The notes under the pieces were generated by a model. It made no database searches and was not told the origin of the DNA. It worked only from the letters and a program-made list of their open reading frames with translations. From the NCBI RefSeq assembly GCF_005048155.1, contig NZ_SUMB01000011.1, positions 278,360-342,359 of the forward strand: a DNA stretch of 64,000 bases, written 5' to 3'. Source of the DNA: Streptomyces piniterrae. Its GTDB lineage: Bacteria > Actinomycetota > Actinomycetes > Streptomycetales > Streptomycetaceae. Within the stretch, counting starts at the first letter, position 1. Each line of letters starts with the position of its first letter. Positions 7,507-14,640 of the stretch are shown here, one piece after another. The translations under genes and the position numbers were made by a program.

Positions 7507-9054
7507 TCAGACCGCCAGGCTCACCAGCGCCGCCACCGCGAAACCCGCGACCGAGAGGACAGATTCCAGCACCGTCCAGGACTTCAGGGTGTCGCGCTCC
7601 GAGATCCCGAAGTATTTGGCGACCATCCAGAACCCCCCGTCGTTCACATGCGAAGCGAAGATCGACCCCGCCGAGATCGCCATGATGATCAGCGCCAGGT
7701 GCGCCTGCGGCATTCCCTGTCCCTCGACCAGGGGGAGGACGATTCCGGCCGTCGTCACGATGGCGACCGTCGCCGAGCCCTGGGCCACGCGTAGGACGAG
7801 GGAGAGCAGGTAGGCGAGGACGATGACCGGGAGGCCGACATTGTGGAAGGTGTCGGAGAGGGCGTCGGCGACGCCGCTGCCCTTGAGGATGGCGCCGAAG
7901 ACGCCGCCCGCGCCGACGACCAGCAGGATGTTGCCGATCGGCTTGAGGGACGCGGTGGAGACCGTCTCCAGTGACCTGCGGGACCAGCCCCTGCGGATGC
8001 CCAGCAGGTAGTAGGAGAGCAGCAGCGCGATCGTCAGGGCCACGAAGGGGTTGCCGAAGAACTCGATGACCGAGCGGAGGGTGCTCGGTGCGAGGGCGAC
8101 GGAGGAGAAGGTCGCGAGGAGGATGAGGATCAGCGGGGTGCCGATGATGGTGAGGACGGTGGTGAGGGCGACCGGCTTCTCGTGCGGGGAGACGCCGTCC
8201 CCCAAGCTCTCGGCTTCGCTCGAGCAGGGGGTGCCCCCATCGGTCTGTTCGGCCGCCACGGCGGCCCTGGCTTCCGCGGCGGCCTCGACCATGTCCTGGG
8301 GGACCTCGACGAAGAGGCGCCTGCCGATCCAGGCGGCGTAGCCCCAGGCGGCCAGTACGGCGGGGAGGCCGCAGACGAGGCCCATCAGGATGACCCAGCC
8401 GAGGTCGACCTTGAAGAGGCCGGCGGCGGCGACCGGACCGGGGTGCGGCGGCAGGAAGGCGTGGGTCATGGAGAGGCCGGCGAGCAGCGGCATGCAGTAG
8501 AGGAGGATCGACTTTCCACTGCGTTTGGCCGCCGCGTAGACGATCGGTGCCAGGACGAAGATGCCCACGTCGAAGAAGACGGGGATGCCGAAGATCAGGC
8601 CGGTGAGGCCCATGGCGAGCGGGGCGCGTTTCTCGCCGAAGAGGCCGAGCAGGCGGCCGCTCAACACCTCGGCGCCGCCGGAGACTTCGAGGATCGCGCC
8701 GAGCATGGTGCCCAGGCCGATGATGATGGCGACGTGTCCGAGGATGCCGCCCATACCGGTCTCGATCATGGAGACGGCGGCGGATTTCTGCACCGTGCCG
8801 AAGAGTTCGGTGACGGAGAGGCCGGCGGCCAGGCCGACGGCGATGGAGACGCCCAGCAGCGCGACGAAGGGCTGGAGGCGGACCTTGATGATGAGGATCA
8901 GCAGCAGGGCGATGCCGAGGGCGGCGACCGTCAGGAGGCCCGCGGTGCCCGGTATCAGGGCGAGCAGACCGCCGGTGTGGGGCGCCGGGGGCGGTGGTCC
9001 GCCCTGCGGCGTGAGTGCTTGGGACAGGAGTGGGGCCGTGGCAGCGAGGAGCAT
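7507..9054 (-). CDS. GntP-family gluconate/sugar-acid:H+ symporter
   Basis: This 515-residue membrane protein starts at ATG 9054 (MLLAATAPLL). It has 12 or more hydrophobic segments and GntP hallmarks such as GIPVFFDVGIFVLAPI and MTHAFLPPHPGPVAAA. The family imports gluconate-type sugar acids; DsdX, another member, imports D-serine. It is the last gene of a minus-strand operon with RidA, IclR and a KDG-type kinase. In the cytoplasmic loop between the two halves, 14 in-frame codons derive from a dispersed Streptomyces repeat (8197-8238). From context I infer that the substrate is an amino sugar acid. Confidence 0.9.
   Translation of the reverse strand: MLLAATAPLLSQALTPQGGPPPPAPHTGGLLALIPGTAGLLTVAALGIALLLILIIKVRLQPFVALLGVSIAVGLAAGLSVTELFGTVQKSAAVSMIETGMGGILGHVAIIIGLGTMLGAILEVSGGAEVLSGRLLGLFGEKRAPLAMGLTGLIFGIPVFFDVGIFVLAPIVYAAAKRSGKSILLYCMPLLAGLSMTHAFLPPHPGPVAAAGLFKVDLGWVILMGLVCGLPAVLAAWGYAAWIGRRLFVEVPQDMVEAAAEARAAVAAEQTDGGTPCSSEAESLGDGVSPHEKPVALTTVLTIIGTPLILILLATFSSVALAPSTLRSVIEFFGNPFVALTIALLLSYYLLGIRRGWSRRSLETVSTASLKPIGNILLVVGAGGVFGAILKGSGVADALSDTFHNVGLPVIVLAYLLSLVLRVAQGSATVAIVTTAGIVLPLVEGQGMPQAHLALIIMAISAGSIFASHVNDGGFWMVAKYFGISERDTLKSWTVLESVLSVAGFAVAALVSLAV
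8197..8238. repeat. Short interspersed GC-rich repeat inserted in frame in the permease gene
   Basis: The 42 bases run from GTCCCCCAAGCTCTCGGC to CAGGGGGTGCCCCC. They match, from memory, a short palindromic element scattered through many Streptomyces genomes, usually between genes. Here it adds exactly 14 codons (GGTPCSSEAESLGD) to the permease between MVEAAAEARAAVAA and SPHEKPVAL. The flanks read as normal GntP sequence. No second full copy was found in this window. Confidence 0.72.
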
Positions 9055-9180
9055 AGGGGACTCCGTTGGCAGGCAGGGTGTGTCCGGGCAGGGCGGATCG
9101 CGGCACGGCGGCCCGGGGGTGCGGGACGCCGCGCCGTGCGGCAGGTGGTGCGGGGGCGGGAGCGGTAACGGCAAAGCGGA

Positions 9181-9591
9181 TCAGCCCAGGACGGCGAGGG
9201 CGTCGATCTCGATGAGCAGGCCCTTGGGCAGCCCGACGTAGACCGTGGTGCGGGCGGACGGTGCCTCCTTGAGGCCCTGGGCCTCGAAGTAGGCGTTGTA
9301 GATCGCGTTCATCTCGGCGAAGTGGTCGACGTCGGTGAGGTAGACGCGGATCATCATCGCGTCGTCCCAGGTGGCGCCGCCCTCTTCGAGGATGGCCTGG
9401 ACGTTGGCGAGGGTCTGGAGGGTCTGTTCGCGGAGGGTGGGGCCGGCGGGGGTGGGGGCCTGGCCCTCGACGGCGGGGAGGAAGCCGACCTGGCCGGCGA
9501 CCTGGAGGATGTTGCCCTTCTTGACGCCGTGCGAGAACTTCGCGGGCGGGGTGGTGTGGGTGGCCGGGGTGAGCGCGATCTTTTCCGTCAT
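9181..9591 (-). CDS. RidA-family enamine/imine deaminase
   Basis: This 136-residue protein has the length and pattern of RidA (YjgF/YER057c/UK114). The RVYLTDVDHFAEMN region, the essential Arg in PSARTTVYVGLP and the C-terminal IEIDALAVL are all present. RidA hydrolyses reactive enamines and imines released by PLP enzymes such as dehydratases to keto acids. Its place between a permease and a regulator, in a cluster containing a PLP beta-elimination enzyme, suggests it protects that step. It starts 52 bp after the IclR gene on the same strand. Confidence 0.92.
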   Translation of the reverse strand: MTEKIALTPATHTTPPAKFSHGVKKGNILQVAGQVGFLPAVEGQAPTPAGPTLREQTLQTLANVQAILEEGGATWDDAMMIRVYLTDVDHFAEMNAIYNAYFEAQGLKEAPSARTTVYVGLPKGLLIEIDALAVLG

Positions 9592-9642
9592 GCGGTGTCC
9601 TTCATCCGGTGCGGTTCGGGCGGCAGGATCGGGCGGTGTGCT

Positions 9643-10404
9643 TCATTCGGGGTGCTTCGCCGGGCCGTTGCCGGAGTACTCCCGGCTGATGGCGTCGGCG
9701 GTACGGCGTACCAGGGGGAGCAGTGTGAGGAGTTCGTCGGCGGTGACGACGACGTTCGGCGCGGAGACCGACATGGCGGCGATCACCCGTCCGTCCGCGC
9801 CGCGGATCGGGGCGGCGACGCAGTTGATGGATTCCTCGTGGCCGCCGAGGTCGGTGGCCCAGCCCTGTTCGCGGACCTTGGCCAGTTCGGCCAGGAAGGC
9901 GGTGGCGTCGGGCGTCGAACGGGGCGTGTAGCGGGGGTAGTCGAGCTTCTCGGCGAGGGCGCGGCGCTCGGGCTCGGGCAGGTCGGCGAGCAGCAGTTTG
10001 GCGACCGCGGCGACGGTTGTCGCGACGGGTTTGCCGATCCGGGAGTACATCCGGACCGGGTAGCGGCTCTCGACCTTGTCGATGTAGAGGACCTCGTTCT
10101 CCTCGTGGACCGCGAGGTGGACGGTGTGTCCGCAGTTCTCGTTGAGTTCTACGAGGTGGGGGTGGGCGATCTCGCGGACGTCGAGGTTTTCGACGGCCTG
10201 CTGGGCGAGCGCGAAGAGCCGGGCGCCGAGGCGGTAGCGCTGGTCGGCCTGGCGGTAGACCATGCCGTGCTCGTGGAGCGTGCGCAGCAGCCGCAGGGCG
10301 GTGGATTTGTGGACGCCGAGCCGGACCGAGACCTGTTCGAGGTTGGCGGGGCCTTCCGCGAGCAGGGGAAGGATGCTCAGCGCGCGATCGACTGTCTGGC
10401 TCAT
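9643..10404 (-). CDS. IclR-family transcriptional regulator
   Basis: The 253-residue protein has an N-terminal winged helix (ALSILPLLAEGPANLEQV, then a recognition helix in VHKSTALRLLRTL) and a C-terminal IclR effector domain ending in MSVSAPNVV. KdgR-type IclR proteins sense 2-keto-3-deoxygluconate-like acids, which fits the kinase next door. Its ATG overlaps the kinase stop by 4 bases (ATGA), giving translational coupling. The probable operator is the palindrome cluster at 11664-11693 in the divergent promoter of the cluster. Confidence 0.92.
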   Translation of the reverse strand: MSQTVDRALSILPLLAEGPANLEQVSVRLGVHKSTALRLLRTLHEHGMVYRQADQRYRLGARLFALAQQAVENLDVREIAHPHLVELNENCGHTVHLAVHEENEVLYIDKVESRYPVRMYSRIGKPVATTVAAVAKLLLADLPEPERRALAEKLDYPRYTPRSTPDATAFLAELAKVREQGWATDLGGHEESINCVAAPIRGADGRVIAAMSVSAPNVVVTADELLTLLPLVRRTADAISREYSGNGPAKHPE

Positions 10405-11546
10405 GGTGTACGGACCTCCACCCGTGCGGTGTTGTGCACCCCGTCGCTCGTCGTCCAGCCGGGGCCGAGTCGCAGTGTGCCCCAGTCGGCGGGGTCGAGC
10501 GCGGCGAGTCGGTCGGCGAGGGCGCGGGAGGGCGGCGTGCCGAGGTCTTCCGGGACGGTGAGGGAGGCGGCGGCCATGAGGTGTCCGTGTCGGATGCGGG
10601 TGAAGACGGGCAGGCCGCGGAGGGTGCCGGAGAGGAATCCGGCGGCGAAGGCGTCGCCGGCGCCTACGGGGGCGGCGACGTCGACGCGCAGGGCGGGGGC
10701 GTAGGTGACGGTGTCGATGCCGGTGTCGGTTCCCGTGCCGATGCCGTCGGCCCGGCGGTCGTGGACGGTCTGGCGGTCGTAGACGGTGGCGCCCTCCGGC
10801 CCGTGTTTGACGACGAGGGTGGCGGGTTCGGGGAGGGCGTCGCGGAGGGCGTCGGGCCCGTGCAGGCGCCAGGCGGCCTCGGCCTCGTCCTCTCCGACGA
10901 ACACCAGGTCGCAGCTGCGCGCGAGGTCGAGCAGGATCTCGGGGCCGTGGGCGCGGTCGCGCCAGAGGTCAGGGCGGTAGTTGACGTCGAAGGAGAGGAG
11001 CGGGCGGCCGGGGTGGCGTGCGGTCACTTCCCGCAGCAGTCCCAGGCAGTCGTCGGAGAGGGCGGCCGTGATCCCGGACAGGTGCAGTATCCGGCCGGAG
11101 CGGATCGCGGCCAGGTCCATGGTGTTGGCGGACATCGCGGCGGCGGCGGACCCGGCGCGGTAGTAGGCGACCTCGTGGGCGTCGGTGGCGCGGTCGCCCG
11201 CGGTGCGGAAGTAGACGCCGGTGGGGCGGGCCGGGTCGCGGCGTACGGAGCGGGTGTCGACTCCGTACGCGCCGACGGCCGCCACGAGGTGGTCTCCGAA
11301 GGCGTCGGCGCCGACCCGGCTGATCCACTTGGCGGAGTGCCCGGCGGCGGCCAGCGCGCACGCCACGTTGGACTCGGCGCCGCCGATGGCGCGGTCGAAG
11401 GCGGGGACGTCGGCGAGCCGTCCCGGGCCGGCGGGGAGGAAGGCGATCATGGACTCGCCGAGGCAGACGACGTCGGCACCGTCGGCCCGGACGGTGGTGT
11501 CACCGTGCCGGCCGGGGGTATCGCGGACGTGTGGGGACCTGGTCAC
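10401..11546 (-). CDS. PfkB-family sugar kinase, probable 2-dehydro-3-deoxygluconate kinase
   Basis: This 381-residue ribokinase-fold protein starts at GTG 11546. It carries VVCLGESMIAFLP near the N-terminus and the catalytic PVGAGDAFAAGFLSG motif (Asp general base) near the C-terminus. The length and the GESMI start fit KDG kinases, which make 2-keto-3-deoxy-6-phosphogluconate. The ribosome site AAGGAG is 12 bp from the start, rather far. It is the first gene of the kinase-iclR-ridA-gntP operon and divergent from the deaminase gene. Substrate is inferred from context, and another sugar acid is possible. Confidence 0.85.
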   Translation of the reverse strand: MTRSPHVRDTPGRHGDTTVRADGADVVCLGESMIAFLPAGPGRLADVPAFDRAIGGAESNVACALAAAGHSAKWISRVGADAFGDHLVAAVGAYGVDTRSVRRDPARPTGVYFRTAGDRATDAHEVAYYRAGSAAAAMSANTMDLAAIRSGRILHLSGITAALSDDCLGLLREVTARHPGRPLLSFDVNYRPDLWRDRAHGPEILLDLARSCDLVFVGEDEAEAAWRLHGPDALRDALPEPATLVVKHGPEGATVYDRQTVHDRRADGIGTGTDTGIDTVTYAPALRVDVAAPVGAGDAFAAGFLSGTLRGLPVFTRIRHGHLMAAASLTVPEDLGTPPSRALADRLAALDPADWGTLRLGPGWTTSDGVHNTARVEVRTP

Positions 11547-11663
11547 GATCGGATGCGCTCCTTCGCTGTGCCGCTCGGCGGGCCCGTTTTCCCGCCGTCC
11601 GTCGCCGCGTTTCTCGTCATTGACCCGGTGATGGCTCGGATGTTAGACACCAGCAAGCGCTGT

Positions 11664-11693
11664 ACGCAACGATCGTTGCAAATGTTGCAACAC
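11664..11693. promoter_or_regulatory. Palindromic operator cluster in the divergent promoter
   Basis: Two perfect palindromes sit side by side: GCAACGATCGTTGC (11666-11679) and TGTTGCAACA (11683-11692). Both contain the half-site GTTGCA. They lie in the 165-bp gap between the kinase and the deaminase genes, 20-45 bp before the deaminase start. Paired GTTGCA-like half-sites are typical IclR operators, so the product of the local iclR gene is the likely binder. Confidence 0.72.
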
Positions 11694-11711
11694 GACCTGG
11701 GAGGAGGCCTC

Positions 11712-13001
11712 ATGGCCGGCGAGCGGCTCGCAAAGGGACTCAAGGAACTCGCGGACGAGCGGGTCGACCACCGCTTCAAGGCACTCCCCCCGGACGCCGA
11801 GGGGCTGACCGTCGGCGAGCTGGCCGCCCAGCGCCGCAACCTCTTCCGCGACGGCTTCACCACCCCCGTGCTGGCCCTCTCCGCGGAGTCGGTCGAGCAC
11901 AACCTGGCCGTCATGGAGGCCTACGCGGACCGGCACGGCCTGGCGTTCGCGCCGCACGGCAAGACCTGTATGGCGCCGCAGCTCTTCGCCCGCCAGCTGG
12001 CACGCGGCGCGTGGGGCATCACCGCCGCCGTCCCCCACCAGGCCCGCGTCTACCGGGCCTACGGCATCCAGCGGATCTTCCTCGCCAACGAGATCGTGGA
12101 CGCGGCCGCGCTGCGCTGGCTCGCCCGCGAGCTGGACACCGACCCCGACTTCCGCCTCATCTGCTACGTCGACTCGCTGCGCGGCATCGAGCTGATGGAC
12201 ACCACACTGCGCGAGGCCGGCGCCACCCGCCCGGTGGACGTCGTCATCGAGCTCGGCGCCGGTGAGGGCGCGCGTACCGGTGTGCGCACCGAGGCCGAGT
12301 GCCGGGAACTCGCCGACGCCATCGCCGGTGTGGACACCCTCCGGCTGGTCGGCATCGCCGGCTACGAGGGGGAGGTACCGGACGCCACACCCAAGCGGGT
12401 CGCCGCCTGGCTGCGCCGGCTGGTGGCACTGACCGTGGAGCTGGACAAGGCGGGCCGGTTCGCCGACCTGGACCGGATCGTGATCAGCGCCGGCGGCAGC
12501 GCCTGGTTCGACACGGTCGCCGAGGTCTTCGCCGAGCTCCCCGAACTGTCCGCGCCGGCCCTCAAACTGCTGCGCTCGGGCGCCTATGTGTCGCACGACG
12601 ACGGCCAGTACCGGCGTGTCACCCCGTTCAACCGCATCCCGGAAGAGGGCGACCTCCAGGCCGCCTTCCGGCTGTGGGCGCAGGTCGTCTCCCGGCCCAC
12701 CCCCCAGCAGGCGTTCCTGAACGCGGGCAAGCGCGATGCGCCGCACGACCTCGATCTGCCGCGGGCCGACGTCGTACGGTCGGGCCGGGACGGCACCCTG
12801 CGTCCGGCGGCCGGCGTCAGCGTCACCGGCCTGTCCGACCAGCACATCTGGCTCGCCACGGAGAGCGCGACCGCTCTGGAGGTCGGCGACTGGGTCGGTC
12901 TCGGCCTCTCCCACCCCTGTACGACCTTCGACAAGTGGCAGCTGATCCCGCTGGTCGAGGCGGACGGGACGGTCGTCGACTTCGTCCGGACGTTTTTCTG
13001 A
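11712..13001 (+). CDS. Fold-III PLP deaminase of the D-serine dehydratase / D-threonine aldolase family
   Basis: The 429-residue protein starts at ATG 11712 behind GGGAGGAGG. It has an alanine-racemase-type barrel with the PLP lysine at Lys84 in APHGKTCMAP. A C-terminal D-serine-dehydratase-like domain carries the metal pair His401/Cys403 in SHPCTTFDKW. Family members remove ammonia from, or split, beta-hydroxy D-amino acids: D-serine, D-threonine, or D-glucosaminate. It is 10 bp upstream of a D-aminoacylase gene and divergent from a KDG-type kinase. I therefore favour D-glucosaminate dehydratase (product 2-keto-3-deoxygluconate), but D-serine-like substrates cannot be excluded. Confidence 0.88.
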   Translation: MAGERLAKGLKELADERVDHRFKALPPDAEGLTVGELAAQRRNLFRDGFTTPVLALSAESVEHNLAVMEAYADRHGLAFAPHGKTCMAPQLFARQLARGAWGITAAVPHQARVYRAYGIQRIFLANEIVDAAALRWLARELDTDPDFRLICYVDSLRGIELMDTTLREAGATRPVDVVIELGAGEGARTGVRTEAECRELADAIAGVDTLRLVGIAGYEGEVPDATPKRVAAWLRRLVALTVELDKAGRFADLDRIVISAGGSAWFDTVAEVFAELPELSAPALKLLRSGAYVSHDDGQYRRVTPFNRIPEEGDLQAAFRLWAQVVSRPTPQQAFLNAGKRDAPHDLDLPRADVVRSGRDGTLRPAAGVSVTGLSDQHIWLATESATALEVGDWVGLGLSHPCTTFDKWQLIPLVEADGTVVDFVRTFF

Positions 13002-13011
13002 GGCGCCCGCC

Positions 13012-14640
13012 ATGGACCTGGTCATCCGTGACGCACGGGTCGTCGACGGCACCGGCGGCGCTTCCTTCCGGGCCGATGTGGCCGTCGACGGCGGCCGGAT
13101 CGCCGCCGTCGTGCGCGAGGGGGAGGGCGGGCGGCCCACCGCGCGCCGAGTGCTGGACGCCGACGGACTCGCCCTCTCCCCCGGCTTCATCGACATGCAC
13201 GCCCACAGCGACCTCGCCCTGCTGCGCGATCCCGCGCACGAGGCCAAGGCCGCGCAGGGCGTCACTCTCGAAGTCCTCGGCCAGGACGGCCTGTCGTACG
13301 CGCCGGTCGACGCCGCCACGCTCGCCCAGATCCGGGCCCAGATCACCGGCTGGAACGGCGGAGCGCCCGGGGACACCACCGTCGACTTCGACTGGCGCAC
13401 CGTCGGCGAGTACCTCGACCGCCTCGATCACGGCTTCGACGGCGAGGGCATCGCCGTCAACGCCGCCTACCTCGTCCCGCAGGGCACGGTCCGGATGCTC
13501 GCGGTCGGCTACGAGGACCGCGCGGCCACCGCCGGGGAGCTGGCCCGTATGCGGCGACTCGTCGCCGAGGGCATGGAACAGGGCGCGGTCGGCCTCTCCT
13601 CCGGGCTGACCTACACGCCCGGCATGTACGCCACCGACGCCGAACTCACCGAACTGTGCCGGGTGGTGGCCCACTACGGCGGCTACTACTGCCCCCACCA
13701 CCGCTCCTACGGCGCCGGCGCCCTCCGGGCGTACGAGGAGATGGTGGCGCTCACCCGCGAGGCCGGCTGCGCCCTCCATCTCGCCCACGCCACCATGAAC
13801 TTCGGCGTCAACAAGGGCCGCGCCCCCGAGCTGCTGGCCCTGCTGGACAAGGCGCTCGACTCCGGCGCCGACATCTCCCTCGACACCTATCCCTACACGC
13901 CCGGCTGTACGACGCTGGTCGCGATGCTGCCGAGCTGGGCGGCGGAGGGCGGCCCGGACGCGATACTCGCCCGCCTCCGGGACGCGGCGAGCGCCACCCG
14001 CATCCGGCACGACCTGGAGGTGGCCGGCTCCGACGGCTGCCATGGCGTGCCCATCGACTGGGACACCATCGAGATCTCCGGTGTCTCGGACCCCGGCCTG
14101 GCGGGCCATGTCGGCAGGACGATCGCGCGCGGCGCCGCGGAGCGCGGCGAGGAGCCGTGGACCACCGCCCGCCGCCTCCTGATCGACGACCGGCTGGGCT
14201 CGACGATCCTCCATCATGTCGGCCACGAGGAGAACGTCCGGCAGATCATGCGGCACCGTGTGCACACCGGCGGCAGCGACGGCATCCTCCAGGGCGACAA
14301 GCCGCATCCGCGCGCGTACGGCACCTTCCCCCAGTACCTCGGGAAGTACGTCCGCGAGCTGGGAGTGCTGTCGCTGGAGGAGTGCGTGGCGCATCTGACC
14401 TCGCGGCCCGCCGCCCGGCTGCGGCTGCCCGACCGCGGCCTGGTCCGCGAGGGCTACCGCGCCGACCTGGTCCTCTTCGACCCGGAAACGGTCGCCGCGG
14501 GTTCGACGTTCGACGCCCCGCGCACCCTCCCGACGGGCATCCCGCATGTCCTGATCGACGGCCGCTTCGTGGTGGCGGACGGCCGGCGGACGGATGTACT
14601 GGCGGGGCGGGCGGTGCGACGGACTGGCTGGACGCGCTAG
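13012..14640 (+). CDS. D-aminoacylase-like amidohydrolase (N-acyl-D-amino-acid deacylase family)
   Basis: The 542-residue enzyme has the amidohydrolase metal motif IDMHAHSDLALL, a second His cluster (HHRSYG, HLAHATMNFG) and the C-terminal catalytic HTGGSDG. It should remove an acyl group from an N-acyl D-amino acid. At the spot where D-aminoacylases usually carry the zinc-ligand Cys (GNCG), this protein reads LGQDGLSYAP, so Cys is replaced by Asp. It is co-transcribed with the deaminase 10 bp upstream. Its TAG abuts the stop of the convergent KAP gene with no gap, so there is no room for a terminator. Confidence 0.88.
   Translation: MDLVIRDARVVDGTGGASFRADVAVDGGRIAAVVREGEGGRPTARRVLDADGLALSPGFIDMHAHSDLALLRDPAHEAKAAQGVTLEVLGQDGLSYAPVDAATLAQIRAQITGWNGGAPGDTTVDFDWRTVGEYLDRLDHGFDGEGIAVNAAYLVPQGTVRMLAVGYEDRAATAGELARMRRLVAEGMEQGAVGLSSGLTYTPGMYATDAELTELCRVVAHYGGYYCPHHRSYGAGALRAYEEMVALTREAGCALHLAHATMNFGVNKGRAPELLALLDKALDSGADISLDTYPYTPGCTTLVAMLPSWAAEGGPDAILARLRDAASATRIRHDLEVAGSDGCHGVPIDWDTIEISGVSDPGLAGHVGRTIARGAAERGEEPWTTARRLLIDDRLGSTILHHVGHEENVRQIMRHRVHTGGSDGILQGDKPHPRAYGTFPQYLGKYVRELGVLSLEECVAHLTSRPAARLRLPDRGLVREGYRADLVLFDPETVAAGSTFDAPRTLPTGIPHVLIDGRFVVADGRRTDVLAGRAVRRTGWTR

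Noticed and set aside
10434..11711. Extension of the deaminase frame across the kinase gene
   Set aside because: Gly/Val/Asp-rich shadow of the kinase on the opposite strand; the true start has GGGAGGAGG directly before ATG 11712.
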